From contig JAMPDE010000002.1 in assembly GCA_023665825.1 (NCBI GenBank), positions 621,834 through 685,833 on the forward strand: a stretch of DNA of 64,000 nt, in the 5' to 3' direction. A program made the translations under genes and the position numbers. The notes under the pieces were generated by a model. It worked only from the letters and a program-made list of their open reading frames with translations. It had not been told where the DNA came from and did no database searches. Of the stretch, positions 43,278-52,971 are shown piece by piece (position 1 is the stretch's first letter; each line of letters opens with the position of its first letter). This DNA comes from Alistipes senegalensis (lineage in GTDB: Bacteria; Bacteroidota; Bacteroidia; Bacteroidales; Rikenellaceae).

Positions 43278-45959
43278 TCACAGACCGGTGATTTTCTTGA
43301 TTTCGTTCAGCTTGTTGAGTGCCTCGATCGGGGTCAGCGAATCGAGGTCCAGCCCCTTGATCTGGTCGCGGATCTGCACCAGCACGGGGTCGTCCAACCG
43401 GAACATCGAAAGCTGCACGCTCGGGGCATCCTGCATGTCGGCCGCTTCGCGCACGGCCTGCGCCGTCAATTTCCGGCCGCGCTCTTTGAGGCTGCGGCTC
43501 GGCACGATTTCGTTGTTGCCGTAGACCTGTTCGAGGTTGCGCAGAATCTCGTCGGCCCGTGACACCACCGACAACGGCATACCGGCCATGCGCGCGACAT
43601 GGATACCGAACGAGTGTTCCGTTCCGCCCTGCTCCAACTTGCGCAGGAAAACGATTTGGTTGCGTATCTCCTTGACCGTCACGTGGAAATTCTTCACGCG
43701 GGGGCACATGCGCTCCATTTCGTTCAGTTCGTGGTAATGGGTGGCGAAAAGCGTCTTCGCCCGGGCCGTCGGATGGTTGTGCAGGTATTCGACCATCGCC
43801 CAAGCGATGGATATGCCGTCGTAGGTGCTCGTACCGCGCCCGATTTCGTCGAGCAGGACGATGCTCCGGTCGGAAATGTTGTTGAGAATGCTGGCCGATT
43901 CGAGCATCTCGACCATGAAGGTCGATTCGCCCTGCGAAATGTTGTCCGAAGCCCCGACGCGCGTAAAAATCTTGTCCACCACGCCGATATGCGCCGATTT
44001 GGCCGGCACGAACGACCCCATTTGCGCCATCAGGATGATGAGCGCCGTTTGCCGCAACAAGGCCGATTTACCCGACATGTTGGGGCCCGTAATCATCATG
44101 ATCTGCTGTTTGTCGCTGTCGAGCATTACGTCGTTGGGAACGTACTCCTCGCCGACCGGCATCAGCGTCTCGATGACCGGATGCCGCCCCTCGCGGATAT
44201 CGATGCGCTTGCCCTCGTCGAGTTTCGGCCGCACATAACGCCGCTCGCAAGCCATGCGGGCGAACGATTGCAGGCAATCGATCTGCGCCACGACAGCGGC
44301 ATCGCGCAACAACGGCTGCAACGAATCACAGATGAACGCGATGATTTCGTTGTAGATACGCTGTTCCAGCGCCAGCATCTTCTCTTCGGCCCCCAAGATT
44401 TTCGCCTCGTACTCTTTGAGTTCTTCGGTAATGTAACGTTCGGCATTGGTCAGCGTCTGTTTGCGAATCCACGTTTCGGGCACCTTTTCGCGATGCGCAT
44501 TGCGGACTTCGATGTAGTAGCCGAAGACGCTGTTGTAACTGATTTTGAGCGACGGGATGCCCGTTTCCTCGATTTCGCGCTGCTGGATGCGCGTCAGATA
44601 GTCCTTGCCGTGCAAGGCGATGCGCCGCAGGTCGTCGAGTTCGGGATCCACACCGTCGGCAATCACGCCGCCTTTCTGTATCTGGTTGTACTGCGGGTCG
44701 GGATAGATTTCGCGGGCCAGCCGGTCGCGAACCGCCGTTAGCGGGTCGATTCCCTGCGCTAACGTCTGCAAACGGGTTTCGGCGGCCGATTCCAACATCG
44801 TTTTGAGCGTTTCGACCGCCGTAAGCGAATTTTTCAGTTGCACCAGTTCGCGCGGAGTGACCCGCAACGCGGCGACGCGCGAAGCGATGCGCTCCAAGTC
44901 GCCCACCTGCTCCACCTGCTCGCGCACGGAATCGGCCAACTCGGCATCTTTCGTGAAACGCTCCACCACGTCGAGCCGTTCGCCGATTTTCGCGGGATTG
45001 CGCAGCGGCATGGAAATCCACCGTTTCAGCAGACGACCGCCCATCGGGGTCAGCGTGCGGTCGATGACGTCGGCGAAACTGCCCTTCTCGCGCCCGCCGT
45101 TCGTGGCGAAAAGTTCGAGATTGCGGATGGTGAACTTGTCGATCCACACGGAATCCGCTTGGTCGATGCGGGCCAGCGAACGGATATGGGCCGTATCGCG
45201 GTGCTCGGTGAATTCGAGGTAATGGAGAATGGCACCGGCGGCCGAAATGCCACTCGTGAATTGGTCGACGCCGAACCCTTTGAGCGACTGGGTGCCGAAT
45301 TGCCGGCACAGCTTTTCGCGATCGACCTCTTCGGCGAAGACCCACTCGTCGAGTTTGTAGGTGTAATACTGCCCCCCGAACGCAGCGGTAAAACGATCCT
45401 CGCACCCGCGCTGGAAAACGACCTCTTTCGGCCGCAGATTGGCCAACAGTTTGTCGACATAAGCGTCGGAGCCCTCCGCGACATAAAATTCGCCGGTCGA
45501 AATGTCGAGAAAGGCTATGCCCGTGAGCTTTTTGCCGAAAAAGACCGAAGCGAGGTAGGTATTCTCCTTGTTGGTGAGCATGTTGTTCTCCATGACGACG
45601 CCCGGAGTCACCAGCTCGATCACGCCCCGCTTGACCAGCCCCTTGACCGTCTTCGGGTCTTCCAACTGCTCGCAAATGGCCACCCGTTCGCCCGCCCGCA
45701 AGAGCTTGGGCAGGTAGGTGTCGATCGCATGATAGGGAAATCCGGCCAACTCGACGTACGAAGCGGCTCCGTTGGCCCGACGGGTCAGCGTAATGCCCAA
45801 TATGCCGCTGGTCTTGATGGCATCCTCGCCGAACGTTTCGTAAAAGTCGCCGACGCGGAACAGCATGACGGCATCGGGATGGGAGGCCTTCATGCGGTAG
45901 TACTGATCCATCAACGGCGTTTCGCACTTTTTTTTCGGGGTTTTCTTCTCTTCGCTCAC
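43278..45959 (-). CDS. mutS: DNA mismatch repair protein MutS
   Basis: 893 residues. The N-terminal mismatch-binding domain has the Phe-x-Glu motif in [14 protein letters not shown] (about 39-52). The C-terminal ABC-type ATPase has Walker [18 protein letters not shown], the signature region [14 protein letters not shown] and Walker [18 protein letters not shown]. Acts with MutL. A consensus box TATCTTTGC at 46066-46074 (minus) is the likely promoter, about 105 bp upstream. Confidence 0.97.
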   Translation of the reverse strand: MSEEKKTPKKKCETPLMDQYYRMKASHPDAVMLFRVGDFYETFGEDAIKTSGILGITLTRRANGAASYVELAGFPYHAIDTYLPKLLRAGERVAICEQLEDPKTVKGLVKRGVIELVTPGVVMENNMLTNKENTYLASVFFGKKLTGIAFLDISTGEFYVAEGSDAYVDKLLANLRPKEVVFQRGCEDRFTAAFGGQYYTYKLDEWVFAEEVDREKLCRQFGTQSLKGFGVDQFTSGISAAGAILHYLEFTEHRDTAHIRSLARIDQADSVWIDKFTIRNLELFATNGGREKGSFADVIDRTLTPMGGRLLKRWISMPLRNPAKIGERLDVVERFTKDAELADSVREQVEQVGDLERIASRVAALRVTPRELVQLKNSLTAVETLKTMLESAAETRLQTLAQGIDPLTAVRDRLAREIYPDPQYNQIQKGGVIADGVDPELDDLRRIALHGKDYLTRIQQREIEETGIPSLKISYNSVFGYYIEVRNAHREKVPETWIRKQTLTNAERYITEELKEYEAKILGAEEKMLALEQRIYNEIIAFICDSLQPLLRDAAVVAQIDCLQSFARMACERRYVRPKLDEGKRIDIREGRHPVIETLMPVGEEYVPNDVMLDSDKQQIMMITGPNMSGKSALLRQTALIILMAQMGSFVPAKSAHIGVVDKIFTRVGASDNISQGESTFMVEMLESASILNNISDRSIVLLDEIGRGTSTYDGISIAWAMVEYLHNHPTARAKTLFATHYHELNEMERMCPRVKNFHVTVKEIRNQIVFLRKLEQGGTEHSFGIHVARMAGMPLSVVSRADEILRNLEQVYGNNEIVPSRSLKERGRKLTAQAVREAADMQDAPSVQLSMFRLDDPVLVQIRDQIKGLDLDSLTPIEALNKLNEIKKITGL

Positions 45960-46065
45960 GGTACAAGGTGTTCAAATTCTTCGGCATGGACAGCACGCCC
46001 CGTGCAAAACCGGAACGAACTCCGAATTTGCCGAGATCACCCTGTCAGCCATAGGGTTTTTCGTG

Positions 46066-46074
46066 GCAAAGATA
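46066..46074 (-). promoter_or_regulatory. -7 promoter box of mutS
   Basis: TATCTTTGC on the minus strand, leaving a leader of roughly 100 nt. Confidence 0.65.
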
Positions 46075-46153
46075 GCGGTTTTTTCAAGTGCCGACAACGC
46101 CTGAAGCGGATTTTTTTCGAGACAATGCGGTTTTCGGACAGCAGAACGCAACG

Positions 46154-46744
46154 TCAGATGATGCCGTTTTCCGCGAATACTTTCCGATAGTATTCGGCCT
46201 TCCACTCGACGGGACGCGGATAGGCGCGCGACGACGAGGGCATACGCCAAATGCGCAGCCGCCGGCCGGCATAATCCGTTTCAGCGAACCCGCCCACCGG
46301 CAGGTCGGCGCATCCGGTCAACTGTTGCAGGGTTTCGGCCGATTTCTGTCCCGTAGCGACGACCGTATGGCACGCGGGAATCCGCGCCAGCAAAGCCGCC
46401 AGATCGGTCGGCCGCACCACTTGCAGGAAATTGTCCGAAGCGTTGTTTTTCAGCCGCACGACCTCTTCGGCCGTATCGTAAAGCGCGATGCCCCGTTCGC
46501 GGCAAAATGCCTCGATGCGCTCACGGTCGAACCGCCGGCCGTCGGGTTCCAGGAAGTGATTTTTGTTGCCCGTCGCGAGGTAACCGACGATGCGCCACAT
46601 ATCGTTCTGCAAATTGGGATAGAAAAACTCCATCGACCAGCGGATGCGCTGGGGCGGAAAACTGCCCAACATCAGTATCCGGGCACCGGCAGGCAAAAAG
46701 GGCTGTAAAGGGTGTCGTTCGCTGTTATTATCGTTCGCATTCAT
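46154..46744 (-). CDS. Uracil-DNA glycosylase superfamily protein (Mug-like)
   Basis: 196 residues. ILMLGSFPPQRIRWSMEFFYPNLQNDMWRIVGYL contains the superfamily GSFPP motif 1 and the FYPNxxNxxW pattern of the family often annotated as DNA-deoxyinosine or G/U mismatch glycosylase; MPSSSRAYPRP is the motif 2 position. It removes deaminated bases from DNA. A -7 box (TATCTTTG, 46750-46757) lies only 6 bp before the start, so the transcript is nearly leaderless. Confidence 0.82.
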   Translation of the reverse strand: MNANDNNSERHPLQPFLPAGARILMLGSFPPQRIRWSMEFFYPNLQNDMWRIVGYLATGNKNHFLEPDGRRFDRERIEAFCRERGIALYDTAEEVVRLKNNASDNFLQVVRPTDLAALLARIPACHTVVATGQKSAETLQQLTGCADLPVGGFAETDYAGRRLRIWRMPSSSRAYPRPVEWKAEYYRKVFAENGII

Positions 46745-46778
46745 TGAGACAAAGATATTATTTTCCTTATCGTAATTG

Positions 46779-47624
46779 TCAGAGCGGCAATACCATTTCA
46801 AACTGTCTGTTCGACAAGGGGATGTTCATGCTTTCGAGGAACGCCGGCATTGCACAGTTGTCGGATGCGATATTCAAGACTTTGATAAAGTCTGTTTTCA
46901 TGCGACTCATTGCTTCCTGTAACAATCGGGCTGCGATGCCGTTCCGTCTGTATTCGTTTTGAACCGCTATCCGAGTCAAATCTCCCGTATGTACGTCAAA
47001 CACACAATGACCGACCATTTTCCCGTCCAAGAAAGCACCGAGACACATCAGATCGGCTACTCCCCTTTCTATGGAATCGATGCTGTTTTGCCACGAAGGA
47101 CTAAAGTCACAACAATCTTGAGCCAGTCTGATGGCATCCGTACCGACTTGTTCAATCGAGCAATCGGCATTCCCATTTCGCTTGTCAACAAGATCTATGG
47201 TTTGTCTGAAACAGCCGAATTCCCGAGTTACCTCAAAGTTCATTCGGCGGTAAACGGAAATCGCTTTCCGGTTGTTCTGCAAGACTTCCAACAGATATTG
47301 TCTAATACCTGCATCTCGGAGAAAGGGAATGGAATAGGCAAAGATTTTTCCGGCGATACTCTGTCCTCTGTATTCCTTTACCGTCCCCGTTCCGGTATCG
47401 TAAGCAGTAGGAAAACCGTTGAAAGTTCCTGTTCCGTTCAAAGTAAATGCCACCATTTCATCGTTATCGAAGGCTGCAAACGAGAGTTCGGGATCGTATC
47501 CGCGTCTTTTGAGCATGGAATGCACCTCTTCCTTTCCAAAGCGTATCTCGTAATCGGCGAATGCTTTTTCAAAGCCTCGAAACAACGTATCCAAATCGGT
47601 ATGTTCCAAATTTCTTATTTCCAT
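46779..47624 (-). CDS. Tandem GNAT-domain acetyltransferase
   Basis: 281 residues with two GNAT folds: the first (about 1-145) has VKEYRGQSIAGKIFAYSIPFL, the acetyl-CoA-binding RGxGxA-like stretch; the second (about 150-281) has IAVQNEYRRNGIAARLLQEAMSRM. The substrate is unknown. I chose the ATG at 47624 (MEIRNLEHTDLDTLFRGF). Base and codon use are visibly poorer in G+C than in mutS and the helicase gene on either side, which suggests recent acquisition. Confidence 0.82.
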   Translation of the reverse strand: MEIRNLEHTDLDTLFRGFEKAFADYEIRFGKEEVHSMLKRRGYDPELSFAAFDNDEMVAFTLNGTGTFNGFPTAYDTGTGTVKEYRGQSIAGKIFAYSIPFLRDAGIRQYLLEVLQNNRKAISVYRRMNFEVTREFGCFRQTIDLVDKRNGNADCSIEQVGTDAIRLAQDCCDFSPSWQNSIDSIERGVADLMCLGAFLDGKMVGHCVFDVHTGDLTRIAVQNEYRRNGIAARLLQEAMSRMKTDFIKVLNIASDNCAMPAFLESMNIPLSNRQFEMVLPL

Positions 47625-47683
47625 TTTCGGCTGTAAGTATAGAATAGACGACAAAGGAATCAAGCAGACGAAGCCGGCGACAG

Positions 47684-49099
47684 CTATTCATAAAACTGCT
47701 TGTCGAAATTGACCAAATAGAGTTTATCGGTGGCGCGGGTCAAAGCCGTGTAAAGCCACCGCATCATGTCGCGCGTCATGGGCTCGTCGCCGAACAGGCA
47801 GCGGTCGACGAAAACCGCCCGCCACTGGCCGCCCTGCGCCTTGTGGCAAGTGACGGCGTAAGAAAACTTGACCTGCACGGCGTTGTAATGCGGATTTTCG
47901 CGAATCTCCTCGAAACGTTTGATTTTGCTTTTGATGTCGAGGTAATCCTTTTCGACCTCGCGGAACAGGCGGTCGCTCTCATCGCGCGTGAGCGACGGCG
48001 ATTCAGACGTAATGGTATCCAATAGCAGTTTGCATTCCAACTCGGCGTCGCCGTAGTCGGGAAATTCGAGCACGGCATTGGCGAAATGGAACCCGTAGAA
48101 CTCCTCGAACCGCCGCAGACGCCGCAAACGGGCGATGTCGCCGTTGGCCAGAAAGTTCATCGGGCAATCCTCCGTATGCTCCGTATAGTAATAATTGTTC
48201 TTGACGACCATCAGCATGTCGCCGCTTTCGATTTCGTCTTCGGCGCACAGCACGTTGCGCCGGATGCCCTCGTTGTAGCGGTTCGCCCGTTTGTTGGAAC
48301 GGGTGATGACGATGGTCTCGTCGCGGCCGTAGCGGTCGTAGCAATCCTGCAATTTTTCGAGGAATTCGCCCCCCTCGACCGCCTCGAAATCGGGATACGT
48401 CATCTCGAAGTGCGGAATCTCGAAAATGCCGTTTTCGAGCATGCAGCGCACCAGCGTGGCGTTGAACAAAATCCCCGACTGGGCTTCCTGCCGGACGACC
48501 TCGTCGAGCGCGGCATAGACCACCTCGCCGAACCGGGACAACGTGGCGACGTCCAACGCCGGACTGAAATCGGAACCGACGGGCGGCAGCTGGGCGCTGT
48601 CGCCGACCAGAATCAACCGGCACTCGCGCCCCGAACGGACGTACTGCACCAAATCCTCCAACAACGACCCGCTGCCGAACAACGCGCCGTCGCCCGACCC
48701 GTCGGGCAGCATCGACGCCTCGTCGACGAGGAAGACCGCCCCGCGTTCGGTGTTCTGATTGAGCGAAAACCGCTGTTCGTATTGGGCATTGGTGCGTTGG
48801 CGGTAGATGCGTTTATGAATGGTCAATGCGTTTTCGCCCGCGTATCGGGCCAATACTTTGGCCGCCCGTCCGGTCGGAGCCAGCAGCACCGGCTTCATAC
48901 CCAACTCTTTCAAGGCCCCCACCAACGCGGCGATCAAGGTCGTTTTGCCGGTACCGGCGTACCCGTTCAACACGAAAATCCGGGAAAAATCATCGTCGGC
49001 CAGATATTCGGACAACCGTTCGATGATTTTTTTTTGGCCCGAAGTTGTTTCAAAACAAAATTTTGCGTAAATTTGGGTCGCGATATGCGTACTGACCAT
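47684..49099 (-). CDS. RecD2-like ATP-dependent DNA helicase
   Basis: 471 residues, superfamily 1B. Walker A in VLNGYAGTGKTTLIAALVG (about 42-60), Walker B FLVDEASMLPD, and C-terminal motifs FSYAVTCHKAQGGQW and LYTALTRATDKLYLVNFD. This short form, lacking the N-terminal accessory domains of RecD2, is common in Bacteroidota and annotated as AAA-family or RecD-like helicase. Probably acts in DNA repair. Confidence 0.88.
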   Translation of the reverse strand: MVSTHIATQIYAKFCFETTSGQKKIIERLSEYLADDDFSRIFVLNGYAGTGKTTLIAALVGALKELGMKPVLLAPTGRAAKVLARYAGENALTIHKRIYRQRTNAQYEQRFSLNQNTERGAVFLVDEASMLPDGSGDGALFGSGSLLEDLVQYVRSGRECRLILVGDSAQLPPVGSDFSPALDVATLSRFGEVVYAALDEVVRQEAQSGILFNATLVRCMLENGIFEIPHFEMTYPDFEAVEGGEFLEKLQDCYDRYGRDETIVITRSNKRANRYNEGIRRNVLCAEDEIESGDMLMVVKNNYYYTEHTEDCPMNFLANGDIARLRRLRRFEEFYGFHFANAVLEFPDYGDAELECKLLLDTITSESPSLTRDESDRLFREVEKDYLDIKSKIKRFEEIRENPHYNAVQVKFSYAVTCHKAQGGQWRAVFVDRCLFGDEPMTRDMMRWLYTALTRATDKLYLVNFDKQFYE

Positions 49100-49151
49100 A
49101 CGGATTTAATTTTACGCAAACATAATAAAACTTAAAATAACAAACAGCAAC

Positions 49152-49790
49152 ATGGTAAAGAAAATCGCACAAATCGTTTTGGCGTTCGTCATCGTGGGTC
49201 TGGTCTACGTGATCTACCAGCAAATCTCCACGCCGATCAAGTTCGACAAGGAACTGGCGACCCGCCAAGCATCCGTCATCGAACGCATCAAGGACATCCG
49301 TACGGCACAACGCGCGTTCAAGTCGAAATACATGCATTTCACCGGCAGTTTCGATTCGCTGGAGCAGTTCATCCTGACCGACACGCTCGAACTCGAACGC
49401 AAACTGGTCGACGAAGACGACTCGGTGGCTATGGCCATGTTGAAGAAATCGGGCAAAAAGAACGTCGAGAAGTTCAAGATCGCCGTCATCGACACCATTT
49501 TCTCGCCCAAAAAGCTGACGGAGAAAGAGGTGAAAGAGCTGCGCTACATCCCCTACTCGAACAACAAACCCTACTACTTGGACGCAGGCGTCATCACGAC
49601 CGAATCGAAAGTCGTCATTCCGGTCGTAGAGTGCCGCGCTCCCTACAAGGAGTTCCTCGATACGGTAACCTATCATCAGGAAGTCGTCAATCTGATCGAC
49701 AACGCCGAAAACAACCTGAACCGTTACGCAGGCGTGAAGTTCGGATCTATGGAAAGCGGCAACAATGAAGCAGGCAACTGGGAGGATTGA
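49152..49790 (+). CDS. Conserved Bacteroidales membrane-anchored protein
   Basis: 212 residues: one N-terminal membrane helix (about 6-22; IAQIVLAFVIVGLVYVIYQ) and a charged soluble domain probably in the periplasm, starting with KFDKELATRQASVIERIKDIRTAQRAFKSKY. I know the arrangement (upstream of DUF3822 and rsmD) from other Bacteroidales but no function. Its end overlaps the DUF3822 gene by 26 bp. Confidence 0.8.
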   Translation: MVKKIAQIVLAFVIVGLVYVIYQQISTPIKFDKELATRQASVIERIKDIRTAQRAFKSKYMHFTGSFDSLEQFILTDTLELERKLVDEDDSVAMAMLKKSGKKNVEKFKIAVIDTIFSPKKLTEKEVKELRYIPYSNNKPYYLDAGVITTESKVVIPVVECRAPYKEFLDTVTYHQEVVNLIDNAENNLNRYAGVKFGSMESGNNEAGNWED

Positions 49791-50382
49791 TCTCCGCACC
49801 GCTACGAACAAAGTGTCCATTCAGCTTGCGTTGGATGGACACTCTTTTTCCATCGCCGGAGGCAGCGGAGTCCTGCCCGAAGCGGTCGTATCCGTCGAGA
49901 TACTCACGCCCCGCACCCTGCTCGTTCCCGAAGAGCTGTTCGCCCCGTCGCATGCCCGAACGCTGCTCGCCGCCGACGGGAAAGCGCCACTGACCGGCGA
50001 AGAAATCGTGCACAGCGCACCGGTCGAAGGCATCATCGCACTTATGGCCGTGCCCGCGCAAGCCTTGCAGCAACTGCGCGAACAGCTCGATGCCGATACA
50101 GTACTGGAATACACGACTCCACTGCTCGTTCCTACGCATCCGACCAAACCGACCGTGTTGCTGCAACGAGCGGCAGGATATCTCTATGTGAGAATCTACA
50201 ACGGCGGGCTGCGGCTGGCCGAAGTATTGCCGGCACCGACAGAGACGGACATCCGATATGCCCTCGAACGGCTCGAAACCGAATTCCCGTTGAAACAATA
50301 TACAGTGCAACTGGCCGGCAAGGAAAAACGCCGTCTGGAAAAACTCGTCGGCAACCGATTCAAAAGCGTCCGATGCGAATAA
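49765..50382 (+). CDS. DUF3822 family protein
   Basis: 205 residues. The start resembles other DUF3822 proteins, with VSIQLALDGHSFSI, and the family's position directly before rsmD supports the name. The internal region is shortened and rich in Ala, Leu and Pro (ALMAVPAQALQQLREQLDADTVLEY). DUF3822 has an actin/PilM-like flavour in some annotations; no function is established. Overlaps both neighbours (26 and 10 bp). Confidence 0.75.
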   Translation: MKQATGRIDLRTATNKVSIQLALDGHSFSIAGGSGVLPEAVVSVEILTPRTLLVPEELFAPSHARTLLAADGKAPLTGEEIVHSAPVEGIIALMAVPAQALQQLREQLDADTVLEYTTPLLVPTHPTKPTVLLQRAAGYLYVRIYNGGLRLAEVLPAPTETDIRYALERLETEFPLKQYTVQLAGKEKRRLEKLVGNRFKSVRCE

Positions 50383-50906
50383 TCAGCGGAAAATACAAGG
50401 GGCGGGCGATCAATCCGCCGCATAATTTGCGCGCGCGGCCGACGACCGACTTTGCCAAAGAGAACCTGTTCAACGTGCTGAACAATCTGGTGGATTACGA
50501 AACGTGCGACGTCCTCGACCTTTTTGCCGGAACCGGTTCCATCAGTTACGAATTCGCTTCGCGCGGAGCCCGCAGCGTCACGGCGGTGGAACTCAATCCC
50601 GTGCATTACAATTTCATCCGGCAGACAGCGGCCCAATTCGGCATGGAGCATTTTTATCCGGTCAAGGCCAACGTATTCCGTTACCTGCTCACCTGCCCGA
50701 AGCAATTCGACCTGATTTTTTCGGACGCGCCCTACGACCTGCCGGAGAGCGAAACCATCGTTTCGACGATTTTCGAGCGGAATCTGCTGCGGCCGGAGGG
50801 GATATTCATTTTCGAGCATTCCAAGCGCATGGATTTCTCGGAACGGCCGGGATTCTGGCAATTAAGGAGTTACGGAAGCGTGCAATTTTCTTTTTTCAAA
50901 AATTGA
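50373..50906 (+). CDS. rsmD: 16S rRNA (guanine-966-N2)-methyltransferase RsmD
   Basis: 177 residues. MRIISGKYKGRAI is the diagnostic start; VLDLFAGTGSISYEFASRGA binds SAM (motif I). The catalytic motif IV reads SDAPYDLP, with Ala in place of the first Pro of the usual DPPY/F. Methylates G966 of 16S rRNA. Overlaps DUF3822 by 10 bp. Confidence 0.92.
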   Translation: MRIISGKYKGRAINPPHNLRARPTTDFAKENLFNVLNNLVDYETCDVLDLFAGTGSISYEFASRGARSVTAVELNPVHYNFIRQTAAQFGMEHFYPVKANVFRYLLTCPKQFDLIFSDAPYDLPESETIVSTIFERNLLRPEGIFIFEHSKRMDFSERPGFWQLRSYGSVQFSFFKN

Positions 50907-50937
50907 GAAAAAAATTTGCATATCGAGAAAATTGTAC

Positions 50938-50946
50938 TACCTTTGC
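50938..50946 (+). promoter_or_regulatory. -7 promoter box of tRNA-Asp
   Basis: TACCTTTGC, 18 bp before the tRNA; a TTTG-containing AT-rich segment lies about 25 bp further upstream. Confidence 0.75.
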
Positions 50947-50963
50947 ATTCGCAATCAGCAATT

Positions 50964-51040
50964 GGTGCGTTAGTTCAGCTGGTTAGAATACGTGCCTGTC
51001 ACGCACGGGGTCAGGGGTTCGAGTCCCCTACGCACCGCCA
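50964..51040 (+). tRNA. tRNA-Asp (GTC anticodon), CCA encoded
   Basis: GGTGCGT/ACGCACC acceptor stem, anticodon loop CTGTCAC, T arm GGGGTTCGAGTCCCC, discriminator G, then an encoded CCA (51038-51040). The other two tRNAs in the window lack CCA. Confidence 0.96.
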
Positions 51041-51043
51041 GAT

Positions 51044-51096
51044 AAAAAGAGTTTATAAATCAATCATTTAGCGATTGTTTATAAACTCTTTTTCTT
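51044..51096 (+). terminator. Terminator of tRNA-Asp
   Basis: Long stem, AAAAAGAGTTTATAAA with its complement, extended inside by CAATC/GATTG, ending in T5. Between here and 51356 I see no gene; an in-frame start at 51192 exists but its peptide is not export-like. Confidence 0.88.
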
Positions 51097-51356
51097 GCGA
51101 TATAAGTAAGAACACAGTCGATAAAACAGCCCAATAGTTTGCTATTTGTTGCGAAAAATTCTCGAAAAAGTGAAATTTAAGTGCAACGAAAATGGCAACC
51201 ACAAACCATTTCTTTTGTTACGAGTTCAGCAGGCCGCCTCGTGCGATAACCGAAAAGAACGCGATCATCATCCGGTCGAACCGGTGCGGACGGCATCGTG
51301 CGAATTTGGCACACGGATTGTTTACTCCGCCGGAAGTAAACCATAATCAACACAAA

Positions 51357-51932
51357 ATGAAAAAAACACTCCTCTCCATCGCCATGCTCGCTTTCGCGGC
51401 GGCTGGCATCGTCGGTTGCTCGCAGTCCCGCGAATGGAATCGGGAACAACGCAAGGCAATGCGCGAAGCCCTGCGCGATTACCGGCAAATGGTCTATCTC
51501 GATGACCTGACGGATTCCGAATTCGTAGTCTTCACGGACGATGTAGCCGAAACGCTCGAAGAGAACTACCCCGTCTATACGACTTTCGTCGCAATGCCCG
51601 GCATGTCGGACACCGTCGATGTCGTCGTCGTTACGACCATCGTCGACGAACTGAATGCCGATGCCCACAACATGCGCCACATCTATCCCTACAACTATCT
51701 CGTGGCACAGGGCGTTCTGCCGGCCGGACTGGATCACGACCAGCAACGTTCGTTCTACAAATGTTTCGCGAACAAGGTGAACAATTCGTACAGCACCATG
51801 ACGCAATTTTTCAATGCGATACTGGCCGACACGACCGATATGTCGCAAATCCGCCAGTTGGAAAATCAATGCGCCAACGACCTTTTCGACTGGACGATTA
51901 CCGAAGTTGACGTTATCGAAACCAACATCTGA
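51357..51932 (+). CDS. Small lipoprotein of unknown function
   Basis: 191 residues. The signal peptide MKKTLLSIAMLAFAAAGIVGC gives a good lipobox with the anchor at Cys21. The mature part is acidic and mostly helical (REWNREQRKAMREALRDYRQMVYLDDLTDSEFVVFTDDVAETLEENYP), with no recognised domain. The start at 51357 is fixed by the signal peptide. A strong terminator follows 15 bp after the stop, so it is monocistronic. Confidence 0.75.
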   Translation: MKKTLLSIAMLAFAAAGIVGCSQSREWNREQRKAMREALRDYRQMVYLDDLTDSEFVVFTDDVAETLEENYPVYTTFVAMPGMSDTVDVVVVTTIVDELNADAHNMRHIYPYNYLVAQGVLPAGLDHDQQRSFYKCFANKVNNSYSTMTQFFNAILADTTDMSQIRQLENQCANDLFDWTITEVDVIETNI

Positions 51933-51947
51933 CCGATTTTCGCATAC

Positions 51948-51982
51948 GAAAAAAGCACCGTCTTGAAGACGGTGCTTTTTCT
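51948..51982. terminator. Bidirectional terminator
   Basis: AAAAAGCACCGTCTT and its complement, T run. Shared by the lipoprotein gene and the convergent DAG-kinase operon. Confidence 0.9.
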
Positions 51983-51999
51983 TTATACGGATTTGCGGT

Positions 52000-52968
52000 T
52001 TATGCGGTCCGGTCGGCCTCCCGGCAGAATTCGGAGCCGACGACGATGCGAATGGCTTTGGGCACGACCGAAAATTCGAGCGGCGTTTCGCCTAAAATTT
52101 CGCCGTCCACCTCGACCGAAACTTCCGGCGAGGATTCGATGCGGATGCGGCTTCCGCGTGCTTTCAGGACGTGGCGGATACGGTAAATCCCGCCGTTGAA
52201 AAGGTAATGCAACCGAAACAGCAGATGCCAGAAGTGCACGGGGCGAATCAACGACAGGTCGAGCATTCCGTCGTCGGTGACCGCTTCGGGCAATTGCTGC
52301 AAACCACCGCCGTTGTACTTGCAGACGCCGATGGCGATCGACAACAGAAAACCGTTGTAAACCCGTTTGCCGTCGACCCGCACCTTGATGCCCGTCGATT
52401 TGTAGCCGAAGAACGACCGCACGGTGCACCACGTTTGCCGCCACCGGCTCGTGTGCCCTTTCTTTTCGAGGTGGGTCAATCGGCGCACGACGAACGCATC
52501 GAACCCGGCACCGGCGACGTTGACGAAATAGCGGCTCTGCCGGAAATGCGCCTCCTCGTAGGAAACGACCCCGACGTCCTGCAAAAAAGCCCGCTCCTCG
52601 CCGATGGCCTGCACCGCATCGGAATAACGGCCGGACAGACCGAACGTCCGCCCCCAGTCGTTTCCCCTGCCGACGGCGATGACCGCCAGCAGCACCTCGT
52701 CGGGGCGCACCTCCTGCTGGATGAACAGCCCGTTGACCACTTCGTGCAGCGTACCGTCACCGCCCACGACGATGATTTTCCGATACCCCTCCCTGACCGC
52801 CGTAACGGTCAGTTCGGTGGCATGGAACTTATGCTCGGTGAAAACCGGTTCGCACACGATATGCGCTTCGCGCAGATATTTGGAAATCTGCGGGAAATCG
52901 TCCAACCCGCGACCGTTTCCGGCTACGGGATTGACGATGACGAACCATTTTTGCGCGTCGGCCACCAC
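52000..52968 (-). CDS. Diacylglycerol kinase family lipid kinase
   Basis: 322 residues. FVIVNPVAGNGRGLDDFPQI is the start signature and IIVVGGDGTLHEVVNGLF the ATP-binding GGDGT motif of the DAGK_cat domain; the C-terminal beta sandwich has SSPEVSVEVDGEILGETPLEF. YegS/DgkB-like; phosphorylates diacylglycerol or a related lipid. Last gene of the porin, phoH, pepD, kinase operon, 3 bp after pepD. Confidence 0.9.
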   Translation of the reverse strand: MVADAQKWFVIVNPVAGNGRGLDDFPQISKYLREAHIVCEPVFTEHKFHATELTVTAVREGYRKIIVVGGDGTLHEVVNGLFIQQEVRPDEVLLAVIAVGRGNDWGRTFGLSGRYSDAVQAIGEERAFLQDVGVVSYEEAHFRQSRYFVNVAGAGFDAFVVRRLTHLEKKGHTSRWRQTWCTVRSFFGYKSTGIKVRVDGKRVYNGFLLSIAIGVCKYNGGGLQQLPEAVTDDGMLDLSLIRPVHFWHLLFRLHYLFNGGIYRIRHVLKARGSRIRIESSPEVSVEVDGEILGETPLEFSVVPKAIRIVVGSEFCREADRTA

Positions 52969-52971
52969 CCG

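Noticed and set aside
50907-51356. tRNA-Asp as attachment site of the mobile element
   Set aside because: The mobile genes begin more than 5 kb away beyond intact core genes, and no partial tRNA repeat was found at the element edge.
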